This document shows positions 43,983-53,800 of a stretch of DNA of 64,000 bases, piece after piece. The notes under the pieces are model-generated. The model did no database searches. It was not told where the DNA came from and saw only the letters and a list, made by a program, of their open reading frames with translations. This DNA comes from Roseomonas sp. HF4 (GTDB lineage: Bacteria > Pseudomonadota > Alphaproteobacteria > Acetobacterales > Acetobacteraceae), in assembly GCF_005222755.1 (NCBI RefSeq), contig NZ_STGD01000018.1:30226-94225 (forward strand), written 5' to 3'. The translations under genes and the position numbers were made by a program. Each line of letters starts with the position of its first letter. The first letter of the stretch is position 1.

Positions 43983-45263
43983 TTACCGTCCTGCCAGCAG
44001 AGCGTCCCGCGCCGCGGTCACCGCCTCGACCACGGCATCCGTCACGAGAGCGCCAGCTTGCGCCTGGCAATACTCCGCGAGCGGCCGGCAGGTCGCCGGA
44101 CCGCCGGCTTCCGCCTCCCAGGGCATGCGGTCGGGAAAGACCAGCCCGCGCAGATCCGGCGCGTTCGGGATGTCGCGCAGGAAGCGCGCCTCGCGGCCCG
44201 GGGCGGTCCAGCGCGTGGCGACCTCGACGCCGTATTGCCCGGCCTCGTTGCAGCGCCGCAGCACGACGCGCGTGACCTCGGCGGTCCATGGTGCCGCCCC
44301 GCCTGCCGTAGCCCTGCGCGAAGCTGCGGGCAGGGCGAGCGCCTCGGCGAAGCGCGCTCCGATCGCCGCGGGTGCCGTCTGTGCGTTCAGACCTTCCAGG
44401 CAGGGCTGCCACTCACGCACGACCACTGCGGTGTGGAGCCCTTCCGCCCCCGCGGCCAGGGCGCCGATCGCAACCGACCCGAGCGCGGCCGCGAAAAAGG
44501 GTGCTCCGACGATGATGCCGACTTCCCGTCCCCCTTCCACGGCCGAGGCGCCGATTCTCGCGAAACCGCCTGCGATGTACATCATCCCCCGGCTGCCAGC
44601 GCGGCTCACCAGATCCTCCCAGTTGATCGCGGACTGCACCGCGACGGAATTGATGCCCGCGGTAATGGATGAGGGTGCCGGCCAGCCCGCGGCGGCGCTG
44701 CGCCGGTCAAAGCGCACGGCGAGGCGCGTGGTCGCGGGGCTGGTGCCTTCGGGCAGGGCGGGGCGCTCGGCCGCGGGCTCGGCGCGCGGCGTGCCGATCG
44801 CCTGGCATGGCTGGGCGACCGTGTAGGGGCAGTCGAAGGGGAAGGAGCCGACATAGGCGGGGCCGCCACCCGCCGGCACCATGAAGGTGAAGGCGCGCCC
44901 GTCGTTCTGCTGGTTGCCCCCGCCGAGCGTCATGTACCAGCTTCCGGGCGGCAGGGCTTGCAGCACCCAGCCGCGGGCGCCGGCGGGGGACCAGGCCGTG
45001 GTGGTACCGAAGCGCTGCGTGCGCCCGTCCTCCATGCGCGTGACCATGGCGGGTACGGAGGCGGTCTGCCCGCCGACGAAGATCCCCTCCCCCGTGTCGG
45101 CGCGATGGAACCGCGCGAGGACGAGGACCTCGCCGCGAGAGGAGGCGCGCTGCAGGTCGTGCGGCGTCAGTTCGACCGGTACTCGCGGCGGCGCACAGGC
45201 GGCGAGCGCTGCCGTCGCGACGAGACCGGCGTGGAAGAAGCTACCGTGTCGTCGCGATCGCAT
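43983..45263 (-). CDS. Putative lipoprotein of unknown function (paralogue of the 45241-46686 product)
   Basis: 426 aa with a lipoprotein signal: hydrophobic stretch HAGLVATAALAAC with lipobox LAAC at about residue 23. The N-terminal half looks beta-rich (VLVLARFHRADTG, then WVLQALPPGSWYMTLGG). The middle has a Gly/Ala-rich hydrophobic stretch (IIVGAPFFAAALGSVAIGAL) that may be membrane-associated. The C-terminal half has paired Cys, including CRPLAEYC near residue 395. The latter, GVEVATRWTAPG and a final AARDALL are shared with the upstream neighbour. Its start lies 23 bp inside that gene. No domain recognised. Confidence 0.7.
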   Translation of the reverse strand: MRSRRHGSFFHAGLVATAALAACAPPRVPVELTPHDLQRASSRGEVLVLARFHRADTGEGIFVGGQTASVPAMVTRMEDGRTQRFGTTTAWSPAGARGWVLQALPPGSWYMTLGGGNQQNDGRAFTFMVPAGGGPAYVGSFPFDCPYTVAQPCQAIGTPRAEPAAERPALPEGTSPATTRLAVRFDRRSAAAGWPAPSSITAGINSVAVQSAINWEDLVSRAGSRGMMYIAGGFARIGASAVEGGREVGIIVGAPFFAAALGSVAIGALAAGAEGLHTAVVVREWQPCLEGLNAQTAPAAIGARFAEALALPAASRRATAGGAAPWTAEVTRVVLRRCNEAGQYGVEVATRWTAPGREARFLRDIPNAPDLRGLVFPDRMPWEAEAGGPATCRPLAEYCQAQAGALVTDAVVEAVTAARDALLAGR

Positions 45264-46686
45264 CGCGCGCCTCCGTCACGCCGCGCAGCACCTCCTCCAG
45301 CAGCAGCGCCGATCCGCCCGCACCGCAATACGCGGCCAGCGGCCGGCACGCCGCCGCGCTCGCCACCGGCAGTTCCCAGGGCGGCGGGCGGGAATGGACG
45401 AGGCGCGGATCCGGGTCCGCCTCCGCGACGCTGCGCGCGAAGGCGATATCGAAGGCGGGGTCGGCCTCTCCCGCGCGGCGCGCCGTCCAGCGCGTCGCGA
45501 CCTCGACCCCGTGGCGGTCGGGCGCGGCGCCGCACTGGCGGAAGATGACGCGCGACACCGTCGCCTCCCATGGCCCCGGCAGCGCCGCGCCGCGACCGGC
45601 CTGGCGCTGTGGCGACAGGGTCACGCGCAGATGGCGCTCCACGTTGTCGGGTGCCAGCGTCGCGGCGATGCCGGCGGCGCAGGGGCCCCATTGCTCCTGC
45701 GCGAGGGCGGCGGCGCGGAGCGCCTCGGCGGTGCGGCGGGCCTCCTCGGCGGTGCGGCGATTGCGCTGGTCCTCGGCGATGGCGCGCGCGATCAGCACCG
45801 TTGGCACAACCACGACGAGGATGGCGACCATGGCGCCGAGGGCGAAGATGCTGCCCGCGCCCGCCGCGGCGCCGAGCCCGCCGCCGATGGCGCCGCCGAT
45901 CTGTCCGCCCATATTCGACGTCGAGACGAGCGACTCCTCCCCGGACCAGGGCTCCAGGTCGCTGCGGGGCTCGGCGGGGACCTGGTCCGGCGGCGCGGGC
46001 AGGGCGCCTTGCGACGTGACGGCATTCCAGTCGATCGCCGCGAGCCAGAGGCGGCTGTCCACGCGGATCTCCGGCGTCACCGGGCGCGGCAGGCCGCTGG
46101 CCGCCAGCGCGGCGGGGTAGGGCCGCGCCAGGCGGGTCGTGGGCGGCCCGGCGGCGGCCACGTCCGCCGCCACCAGCGCCCGCGCCTCGTCCGACTGGTC
46201 GAGCGGCGCGCGGTCGAAGCGGCAGGCGGCATTGGCCTCGCAGGCAAAGCGGAAGGTGCCCACGTAGAGGACCGGCGGCGAAGGCGCCGGAACCGTGAAG
46301 GTCAGGTCCGCCGGCGTCGCGTCGCGCGGGTCCGGCGTCGCGAGCCGCAGGAAGTAGCGCCCCGCGGGGAGCGGACCCTCGTGCCGCCAGCCTGCCTCGG
46401 CGGGCGCTCCTGGCGGCCGGTAGCGCCCCGGCCCTGCCAGGCGCTGCCCCGTGTCCATGTTCCAGAGTTCCGCGCGCGGGGAGATCGCGCCGGCCCCCGT
46501 GCCGTCGGCGCCGACGACGCGCAGCAGCACGATGCCGGTCTGCCCGGCGACCTCCGACAACTGGAAGCCGCGCACCACCGCCGCGTCGCGCGCGACCGTG
46601 GAACACCCCGCCAGCACCGCCGTCGCGGCGAAGGCGGCACGGCGCCCCCGCGACACCCGCCGCTGCACGCAGCCTGCCCGCGCCAT
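45241..46686 (-). CDS. Putative lipoprotein of unknown function (paralogue of the 43983-45263 product)
   Basis: 481 aa. The N terminus is basic, then AAFAATAVLAGCSTVA gives a lipobox (LAGC, Cys about residue 28). A beta-rich N-terminal region (VVGADGTGAGAISPRAELWN, then PLPAGRYFLRLATP) is followed by a Gly/Ala-rich segment and a membrane helix (ALGAMVAILVVVVPTVLIAR, about 276-295). A charged helix follows (QRNRRTAEEARRTAEALRAA). The C-terminal part has VEVATRWTARR and CRPLAAYCGAGG, shared with the downstream gene. Probably cell-envelope bound. I cannot assign a function. Confidence 0.7.
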   Translation of the reverse strand: MARAGCVQRRVSRGRRAAFAATAVLAGCSTVARDAAVVRGFQLSEVAGQTGIVLLRVVGADGTGAGAISPRAELWNMDTGQRLAGPGRYRPPGAPAEAGWRHEGPLPAGRYFLRLATPDPRDATPADLTFTVPAPSPPVLYVGTFRFACEANAACRFDRAPLDQSDEARALVAADVAAAGPPTTRLARPYPAALAASGLPRPVTPEIRVDSRLWLAAIDWNAVTSQGALPAPPDQVPAEPRSDLEPWSGEESLVSTSNMGGQIGGAIGGGLGAAAGAGSIFALGAMVAILVVVVPTVLIARAIAEDQRNRRTAEEARRTAEALRAAALAQEQWGPCAAGIAATLAPDNVERHLRVTLSPQRQAGRGAALPGPWEATVSRVIFRQCGAAPDRHGVEVATRWTARRAGEADPAFDIAFARSVAEADPDPRLVHSRPPPWELPVASAAACRPLAAYCGAGGSALLLEEVLRGVTEARDAIATTR

Positions 46687-46757
46687 GAGACGACTCCTTC
46701 CCCGAAATTAGGAAAGGATGTCCGAATGGACTTCACGGGACCTTGATCCACAGCAAA

Positions 46758-46771
46758 GGGGCGGGCGCCCC
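46758..46771 (-). terminator. Short hairpin after the GST gene
   Basis: GGGGCG-GG-CGCCCC, a perfect 6-bp stem; on the minus strand it is followed by TTTGCTGT. Weak intrinsic terminator for the glutathione S-transferase gene. Confidence 0.35.
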
Positions 46772-46778
46772 GGCGGCG

Positions 46779-47411
46779 TCAGCTCAGCGGCGGCGCCACC
46801 CAGCGCCGGAAGCCCGGCCGCTCCGCGATCGTCGCGAACCAGGCCTCGAGCGTCGGGAACCGCGGCATGCCCTCGACGCGCACCTCCGGCCCGAACCAGC
46901 GCCGCGCGTAGCAGCCGAGCACGATGTCGGCGATCGTCATCGTCGGCCCGTCGAGATACGGCCCGCCATGCCGCGCGATCCAGGCGTCGACCATGGACCA
47001 GCAGGCGCCGCCCGCCTTCATCGCCGCCATCACCGCAGCCATGTCGCGCTTGTCGGCCGGCGTGCGCACCATGCCCCAGAACAGGTTGCGCTCGGCGCCG
47101 GAGAGGGTCGAGAGCTGCCAGTCCATCCAGCGGTCGGCACTCGCCCGCGCCGCCGGGTCGGCGGGATAGAGCGCGCTGCCGTGCTTCATCGCGAGGTAGC
47201 GCAGGATCGAGTTCGATTCCCACAGCACGAAGCCGTCATCCTCGATGGTCGGCACGCGGCCGTTCGGATTCATGGCGCGGTATTCCGGCGTGTCCACCAC
47301 GCCGTGCTCCATGCCGGCATCGGCGCGTTCATGCGGCGTGCCGAGCTCGTCGAGGATCCAGAGCACCTTCTTCACATTGACCGAGTTCACCCGGCCCCAG
47401 ACCTTCAGCAT
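46779..47411 (-). CDS. Glutathione S-transferase family protein
   Basis: 210 aa from ATG 47411-47409; the open frame upstream is repeat sequence. The N-terminal thioredoxin-like domain begins LKVWGRVNSVNVKKVLWIL, with Ser/Asn around residue 9-11 as possible glutathione-activating residues. NPNGRVPTIEDDGFVLWESN has the cis-Pro and the Glu-Ser pair that binds the gamma-glutamyl group. The C-terminal helical domain ends with a TMTIADIVLG N-capping box. It would conjugate glutathione to electrophiles or isomerise substrates. gshB is also in the window. Confidence 0.93.
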   Translation of the reverse strand: MLKVWGRVNSVNVKKVLWILDELGTPHERADAGMEHGVVDTPEYRAMNPNGRVPTIEDDGFVLWESNSILRYLAMKHGSALYPADPAARASADRWMDWQLSTLSGAERNLFWGMVRTPADKRDMAAVMAAMKAGGACWSMVDAWIARHGGPYLDGPTMTIADIVLGCYARRWFGPEVRVEGMPRFPTLEAWFATIAERPGFRRWVAPPLS

Positions 47412-47429
47412 CGCGTCCCCCCTTGCGTC

Positions 47430-47556
47430 AGGAAGCGGAGGAAGAGGGAGACTTCTCGCCTCCACGGGTCCCGTCGTCGTCGCCGCGCGACGTCCGCGGG
47501 CGCCCGCGCGCCCTCGACCTTCCTTGCAACCTGGAGACTGACAGCCGGCGCCGGCG
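47430..47556 (-). repeat. GC-rich hairpin repeat, degenerate copy D
   Basis: In minus orientation. The 3' core half CAAGGAAGG (complement of 47518-47526) and the GGCGCC (47547-47552) are present but separated by a longer insert than in the other copies. A GC-rich tail follows. Assignment is tentative. Confidence 0.4.
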
Positions 47557-47809
47557 TCAGGAAGCCCGAGAGGGGTGGGGGCGCGCGGATGGATCCACCT
47601 GTGCAGAACAAACAGCGACCATCGACCAGTCAGACCCGACGCGTGCGCCATCCGGGCGCCGTCACCGTTGCAAGAACCGCCGGATCGCCGATACGCTCAC
47701 CACTCGATGACCATATCGGCCGGCTATCCGGGGAATGTCGACTAGGGCCGAGGCGAGAGAGGTCTCCGCCCTGCGAACCCCATTCGACCGCCTTCGGCAT
47801 CCGGGACCC

Positions 47810-47880
47810 CACCCTCCAGGGTCTGCGCCCGAAGCCAAGGAAGGGAGGGGGTTCGGGGGACGTTTCCCTCCGCCGACCTT
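47810..47880 (+). repeat. GC-rich hairpin repeat, copy B
   Basis: Core at 47824-47844 ends CCAAGGAAGG and matches 17 of 21 positions of copy C. The G-rich spacer and an imperfect tail hairpin (CGGGGGA with TCCCTCCG) end 2-3 bases before the MFS start codon, so the repeat occupies the ribosome-binding region. Confidence 0.55.
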
Positions 47881-47882
47881 CC

Positions 47883-49079
47883 ATGCCTGACGCCCCCTGG
47901 CGTTCCCTCTTCCGCGACCGCGACTTCCTGCGTCTCTGGACCGCGGGCCTCAGCATCTTCGTCGTCCGTTGGCTCGAGATGCTGGTCGTCGGCGTCTTCG
48001 CCTATGCCGCGACGGGCTCGGCGTTCGTCGTGGCCATGCTCACCATGCTCCGCCTGCTGCCGATGGGGCTGTTCGGCGCCTTCCTCGGCGTGGCGGCGGA
48101 CCGGATGGACCGGCGCAGCGCGCTGCTGCTCATCATGCTCTCGCAGGTCGCGACATCGGCCGCGATCGGTGCCCTGGCGCTGGCCGGCGCGGTGCAGGTC
48201 TGGCACCTCGCGGTGGCGTCCTTCATGAACGGCGTCGCCTGGGCCTCCGACAACCCGGTGCGGCGCGCCATGCTCGGCCAGGTGGCGGGGCCGGCGCGCA
48301 TGGGTGCCGCGATGTCGATCGATGTCGGCACCAACAATGCCAGCCGCATGGCGGGCCCGGCGCTGGGCGGCGCGCTGCTGGCGACCGCCGGGCTGGAGGG
48401 CGCCTTCCTGCTGAGCGTCGTGGTCTACCTGCCCGGTCTGGTCGCTGTGCTGCGCCTGCCGGCCGCGCCGCCGGCCCGGGCCGTGTCGCCCTCGGTGCTC
48501 GCCAGCATCGCCGAGGGCTTCCTGTTCCTCCGCCGCGAACCGCGCCTGTTCGCCACGCTGCTGGTGACGCTGCTGTTCAACCTGTTCGGCTGGCCCTTCA
48601 CCAGCATGATCCCCGTGATCGGCCAGGACCGGCTCGGGCTGGAGGCGACGGGCATCGGCGTGCTGGCCGGCATGGACGGCGTGGGCGCGCTGCTCGGCGC
48701 GACGGCCATCGCGGTGCTGGCGAAGCCGGCGCAGTACCGCGCGATCTATATCGGCGGCATCGCGCTGTACTTTGCGATGCTGACCGCCTTCGCCCTGGCG
48801 ACCGACCCCGTGCTGGCGGGCCTGGCGCTGGTGCTGACCGGCGTCGGCGGTGCAGGCTTCGCCATCATGCAGCCGACGCTGGTCCTGCTGGCGACGCCGG
48901 CCGAGATGCGCAGCCGGGTGCTCGGCCTGCTGTCGGTCTGCATCGGCCTCGGGCCGGTCGGCTTCCTGGCGCTGGGCGCGCTGGCGGAGGCGGTGGGCGC
49001 GCCGGCGGCGACGGCGGCGATGGGCGTGGCGGGCCTGGTCGCGCTGGCGGCGACGCGACGCTGGTGGCTCAGGATCTGA
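47883..49079 (+). CDS. MFS transporter (drug efflux-like, EmrB/DHA3 type)
   Basis: 398 aa from ATG 47883. The start is chosen because MPDAPWRSLFRDRDFLRLW is the usual cytosolic N terminus of this group. About 12 membrane helices. The loop 2-3 motif is FLGVAADRMDRRSALLL, and loop 4 has NPVRRAMLGQVAG with NNASRMAGPALGG, typical of DHA3-type exporters. A proton-driven exporter is likely; the substrate is not known. The hairpin repeat lies directly upstream of the start and there is no classical Shine-Dalgarno sequence. IS3 remnants follow. Confidence 0.88.
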   Translation: MPDAPWRSLFRDRDFLRLWTAGLSIFVVRWLEMLVVGVFAYAATGSAFVVAMLTMLRLLPMGLFGAFLGVAADRMDRRSALLLIMLSQVATSAAIGALALAGAVQVWHLAVASFMNGVAWASDNPVRRAMLGQVAGPARMGAAMSIDVGTNNASRMAGPALGGALLATAGLEGAFLLSVVVYLPGLVAVLRLPAAPPARAVSPSVLASIAEGFLFLRREPRLFATLLVTLLFNLFGWPFTSMIPVIGQDRLGLEATGIGVLAGMDGVGALLGATAIAVLAKPAQYRAIYIGGIALYFAMLTAFALATDPVLAGLALVLTGVGGAGFAIMQPTLVLLATPAEMRSRVLGLLSVCIGLGPVGFLALGALAEAVGAPAATAAMGVAGLVALAATRRWWLRI

Positions 49080-49183
49080 CGCCCTGCGCGCGAAGCCCCG
49101 ACCCGCGGCCCGGTGGGCAGCCCTTCATCCAAGGCGCACGAAGGCGGAACCTTCGTGCCCCTGGCGTCATGCCGATCTAACTG

Positions 49184-49286
49184 TTCTCCCAAGGGCTACC
49201 GGGCTCGATGAACAGCGTCCTCACGCCCTCTTGGCTGGGCCAGTCGCGCACCGCCTTGGCGGCAAGCGCGGGCCCAGATGGCAGGG
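49184..49286 (-). pseudogene. IS3-family transposase OrfB C-terminal fragment
   Basis: Read on the minus strand, the sequence gives AAKAVRDW and then TLFIEPGSPWEN, the DDE-domain segment found near the C terminus of IS3-family OrfB proteins. The preceding SGPAL replaces the expected DNGPEF, so the catalytic Asp is lost. About 34 codons remain, with no start and no inverted repeats. It lies in the opposite orientation to the next fragment, so the two are not simply one decayed copy. Confidence 0.65.
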
Positions 49287-49394
49287 TCATCGGCTACCTC
49301 TCGTCCATCGAATCCGAAGCGAGGAAGACGCTCATGAAGGACTGACCACTCCCCGCAAACCGTCCAAGGAAGCAGGGCAACTTCAACTTCAATA

Positions 49395-49684
49395 CGGCCG
49401 GTACGGCTATCGCTGGATCAGGGCCTTGCTCAGAAACGCGGGCTGGGCAGTGAACCGAAAAAGGGATGGGGCGGATCTGGCGTCGGGAGGGGCTGATAGT
49501 GCCGCAGCGGCAGCCGAAACGCGGCAGGCTGTGGCTGGTGGGCGGGTCCTGCATCCGGCTGCGGCCGGAGCGGGTGAACCATGTCTGGGCGTACGACGTC
49601 GTCGAAGACCGGACCTGGGACGGGCGGACGTTCCGGATGCTGTGCGTGGTGGACGAGTTCACGCGTGAGGCGCAGGCGGCGCGT
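49395..49684 (+). pseudogene. IS3-family transposase OrfB N-terminal/central fragment, frameshifted
   Basis: Two overlapping frames together give OrfB sequence. QYGRYGYRWIRALLRNAGWA ends in one frame near 49460. GRIWRREGLIVPQRQPKRGR through NHVWAYDVVEDRTWDGRTFR and MLCVVDEFTREA runs in another from about 49466. The frameshift sits in an A-rich run near 49450-49465. The first catalytic Asp of the DDE triad is visible in WAYDVV; everything after VVDEFTREA is missing. A relic, not an active element. Confidence 0.8.
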
Positions 49685-49785
49685 AACGGCCGATGCCGAA
49701 CGCGCCTCGGATCGCCGGCGCCCGCACCGCACGCCCGGTTCGTCCCACCAATCCGGGAAAAGAGCCGTGGGCGATAACTCTCCGA

Positions 49786-49812
49786 GGCTGGCCCATTGTG
49801 GGTGGGCCAGCC
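49786..49812. terminator. 10-bp hairpin downstream of the methyltransferase gene
   Basis: GGCTGGCCCA (49786-49795), 7-base loop, TGGGCCAGCC (49803-49812): a perfect stem 30 bp beyond the methyltransferase stop and after the IS3 debris. Could end the methyltransferase transcript, though no T-tract follows on the minus strand. Confidence 0.45.
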
Positions 49813-49841
49813 GTATCGACCGGGCATCGGTTCTTGCCCCG

Positions 49842-50693
49842 TCAGGCCCGCCCGACGCCCACGACCAGTTCGCACGGGCCCACGAAGCCGCCGGCCCCTT
49901 CGAACCCGCGCAGCGCCTCCTCGATCTCCACCCAGGCCGCGGTCCGGCCTGCCTCGTCGAGGCCGCCGAGCATCTGGTGCAGGGCGCCGAACGACTCCCG
50001 CTCGAAGCGCACGCAGTCGGCGGCCGAAGCCATCCGCAGCGGCGCCTCCATGCGCCGGCAGACCACGTCCTCGAAGCCCGCGGCGCGGAGTTCGCCTTCG
50101 AGCACGCCCTCGCCGCCCAGGCTGAACGGGCCGGGCTGCCCGGGCAGCGGCGGCGGAAGCCCGGCGCGGCGACGGATGATCGAGACCGGCACCGAGAAGA
50201 AGCCGTTGCGCCCGGCCGGCCCGTAGACGATCACGGCGACGCGCCCGCCCGGCCGCAGGGCCCGCTTCATGCTGGCGAGTGCGGCCGCGCGGTCGGGGAA
50301 GTAGATCAGGCCGACGCGCGAAACCACGGCATCGAAGGTCCCCTCCGGCACGTCGAGGGCCTCGCCGTCCATCGCGCGGGTCCCGACATTGGCGAAGCCG
50401 GCGCGCCGTGCGTTCTCCGCGGCGAATTCGAGGATGGCCGGCGCGATATCAGTGGCGAGCACGTGCCCTTCGGGGCCGACGCGCGCGGCGATCTGCAGCG
50501 TCTGGTCGCCGGCGCCGGCGGCCACGTCCAGCACGCGCTGGCCGGATCCGATCTCTGCCAGGTCGAGCATCAGCTCGGTTGCCGGACCGAGCCATTCGCG
50601 GAGGAACGGCCCCCATGCGTCCCAGGCCGGCGCGGCGGTCTGCCACTGTTCGCGCGTGGTCTGCTTGTACTTCACCGGATCGAAGGTGCTCAT
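49842..50693 (-). CDS. Class I SAM-dependent methyltransferase
   Basis: 283 aa. Motif I VLDVAAGAGDQTLQIA (about 54-69) binds SAM, followed by VLATDIAPAIL with the acidic ribose ligand, MDGEALDVPEGTFDAVVSR (motif II) and ALRPGGRVAVIVYG. The N terminus (YKQTTREQWQTAAPAWDAWG) resembles UbiE/COQ5-like small-molecule methyltransferases. The methyl acceptor is not evident. It diverges from the BTAD-domain regulator across 143 bp. Such pairs are often coregulated, but no shared operator was seen. Confidence 0.9.
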   Translation of the reverse strand: MSTFDPVKYKQTTREQWQTAAPAWDAWGPFLREWLGPATELMLDLAEIGSGQRVLDVAAGAGDQTLQIAARVGPEGHVLATDIAPAILEFAAENARRAGFANVGTRAMDGEALDVPEGTFDAVVSRVGLIYFPDRAAALASMKRALRPGGRVAVIVYGPAGRNGFFSVPVSIIRRRAGLPPPLPGQPGPFSLGGEGVLEGELRAAGFEDVVCRRMEAPLRMASAADCVRFERESFGALHQMLGGLDEAGRTAAWVEIEEALRGFEGAGGFVGPCELVVGVGRA

Positions 50694-50836
50694 GATCTGC
50701 CTCCCGGGGTCGTCGCCCTGCGCCGGACCATCCGGATTCGCGGTGCGCGACCTCGTGTACTAGGCTGCGGTCGCGCCGTGGACGCGCCCGTGGGAATGGG
50801 CGTTGGAATCCGTGGGGCCGAACAAGGCCGGCAACC

Positions 50837-53800
50837 ATGGCAAGTGATGGCCTCCGCATTCGCCTGCTGGGCGAGCTGGAGCTCCTGCGCGACGGAAAGG
50901 CGGCGAAACTCCCGGCGTCCAGGAAGACACGCGCGCTGCTCGGCTATCTCATCGCCACCGCCGATACGCACCGGCGCGAGCGGCTCTGCGACCTCCTGTG
51001 GGACGGCCCCGACGACCCGCGTGCCGAACTCCGCTGGAGCCTGAGCCGCATCCGACCGCTGCTCGACGATGCCGGCGCGATCCGCCTGCGTGCGGACCGG
51101 GAGCGCATCGCCTTCGAAGCCGGCGGCGCCGCCATCGACCTCCGTGCGGTGCAGGGGCTGCTGAAGGGCGGCATCGCCGCCACGCCGACCGACGCGTTGC
51201 GCGCGGCCGTCGGGCTGTTCCGCGGCGAGTTCCTCGACGGTCTCGACCTGCCTGGCTGCTACCGCTTCCACGCCTGGTGCCTTGCCGAGCGGGAGGCGGC
51301 CAGCGCGACGCGGCTCGCCCTGCTCGGTGCACTGGTGGAGCGCCTCGACGACGATCCGGAGGAAGCGCTGGGCCATGCCCGCGCCCTGGTGGCGGCGGAC
51401 CCGCTCTCCGAGGCCGGGCACGCGGCGGTGGTCCGGCTGCTGGGGCGGCTCGGGCGCCGGCGCGACGCGCTCGCGCACCACGACCACGCCCGTGGCGTGC
51501 TACTGGCGGAGTTCGGCGCTGCCTCCGGCGAGCTTGAGCGCGCGCGGCGCGCGCTGGCGTCGCGACCGGTCGCCGCACCGCCGGTCGTGCAGGACATGCC
51601 TCACGGTGCCGGGGACGAACCCTCCGTGGAGGTCACGATGCCGCCCCTGGTCGGGCGCGCGGCCGAGCGATCCCTGCTGGATGCGGAGGTCGCGGCCGCC
51701 GTCGACGGGCATGCCCGTCGCGTCCTGCTCCTCACCGGCGAGCCGGGCATTGGCAAGAGCCGCCTGCTCGCGCACCTGGCCGAACGCATGGCGCTGGTCG
51801 GCGGCCGCGTCCTGGGCGGCCGCGCCTTCGAGGCCGAGGTGGGTCGCCCCTTCGGCATCTGGATCGATGCCCTGCGCGCCGTTCCGGCGGCAGAGGTTCC
51901 CGAGGCGCTGCGCCTCGACCTCGCGCCGCTGCGCCCCGGGGCTTGCCCCGGGGCCCCGGCCGGCGAGCGGACCCCGGACCGGTCGCGCCTGTTCGACGCG
52001 GTCGTGGCGCTGCTTCGGCACCTCGTCGCGCGGCGCCCTGCCGTGCTCCTGCTCGACGACGTCCAATGGCTGGACGAGGCATCGGCGTCGCTGCTGCATT
52101 TCGTGCTGCGCGAAGGGGCCATGGCGTCACGGCTCCTCATCGCCTGCGCCGCGCGTCCGGGGGAGCTGGAGGACAACGCCGCCGCCTCTCGCGTGGTCCT
52201 CGCGCAGCAGCGCGCGGAGCGTCTGACCGAGATGCCGCTCGGGCCGCTCGACATGGCGGAAACCCAGGAGCTGGTGCGCGCCGTGGCCCCGGTGCTCGAT
52301 GCCGCTCCGGTCTTCGCGGACAGCGCGGGCAATCCGTTTCTCGCGCTGGAACTCGCGCGTGCGGGGCGCGATGGCACGGCGCAGCCTGGGCAGACGACGC
52401 GGGCGCTCGATGCGGTCATCGCCGGTCAGCTTGCGCGGCTGACGCCCGGCGCGCGCGACCTGCTGGCCTGGGCGGCCGCGCTCGGCCGAGCCTGCGATCC
52501 GGAGCTGCTGGGGCAGGCCTCAGGCATCGCGGCGCCGGAGCTCGCCACATTGATCGAGGAGCTCGAGCGTCGCGGGATCCTCCGGGCGGGCACCGAGGAC
52601 TGCGACTTCGTCCACGACCTGCTGCGCCAGGCCGTCTACCGCACCATCTCGCAGCCCCGCCGGCGACTGCTCCACCGCCGGATCGCGCGCCTGCTTGAGG
52701 CCGCTTCCGGCTCGGACGACAGCGCGGCCGGCGAGCTGGCGCGGCACGCGGCGCTCTGCGGTGACGACGCGATGGCCCTGCGGGCCTGCATCCTTGCCGG
52801 CGAACGCTGCCTGCGGCTGTTCGCCCAGGCGGAGGCCGGCGGCTTCGCCGATCGCGGCCTCTGGCATCTCGACCGCCTGTCGTCGCCCGGGCCGGATGCA
52901 GCCGAGGCGCGCATCGGCCTGCTGAGGATCAGGGTGCTCGCGGGCACGGGTCCCGGCCTGCGGCGGGTGCCGGACCTCGCCGATGCCGTGGCGCGGGCGA
53001 CCGCGGCGGCCGAGGCCGACGGCGCCGCGACTGCCGCGGCGACCGGCCATTACCTGCTGTCCGTGCTGCATCAGCAGGCCGGCGACGCCGATGGCGCGCG
53101 GGAGAGCACGGTGCGCGCGGCCGCGGCGGGGCGAGGCGCCGCTGACCTCCGGGTCCATGCGCGACAGCTCGCGAACACGGCGCGCTGCCTGCTGGAACTG
53201 GAGACCGAGGTCGAGCAGGCCGGCGCGCTGCTCGACGAGGCGCAGGTGCTGGCCAGCTCGCTGGGACTGGAGATGTGCGAGCTCGACTGGGGCCTCGGCC
53301 TGCTCGCGCGCCGGAACGGGAGGCTGGTGGACGCGGCACCGTTCATGCGGCGCGCGCTGGCGCTCGCCCGGCGCTCGGCCGATCGATGGCGCGAATACAA
53401 ATGCCTGACCTGGCTCGCCGTGGTGAGCCTCGAAGAGGGGCGGCTGGCGGAAGTGGAAAGCCTGTGCACTGAAATTTCCGAGGTCGCCGCGCGCATGGGG
53501 GAGGATGCGCCGTTCGCCGAGGCGCTCGGGGCGCTGGCGGCGCTGCGCGCCGATGCGCCCGGCGCCGAGGGTCGGCTCGACGCGGCCATCGCGCGGCTGC
53601 GCGCCGTGGACGACAAGGGCTACCTTGCCTACGCGCTGAACGCGGCGGCGGGGCACCATCTCAGCGCCGGGCGGGTCGAGGCGGCGCAGGCAGCGGCCGC
53701 GGAAGCGCTGTCCGCCGCCGCGGCCGTCGGGCGCGGGGGGGAGGCGGCGGCCGCGCGCGCCACGCTGGCGCGGGCCGCGGCGGCTGGCTCCGCCATTCCC

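Larger units (their letters stand above)
47412..47882. other. Intergenic region with degenerate hairpin repeats
   Basis: 471 bp between the divergent GST and MFS genes. It holds one degenerate inverted copy and one direct copy of the GC-rich repeat (listed separately), and a 12-bp direct repeat GCGTCAGGAAGC at 47424-47435 and 47553-47564. About 47600-47750 is less GC-rich and probably holds the promoters, but no clear -35/-10 pair was found. No coding sequence is convincing here. Confidence 0.5.
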
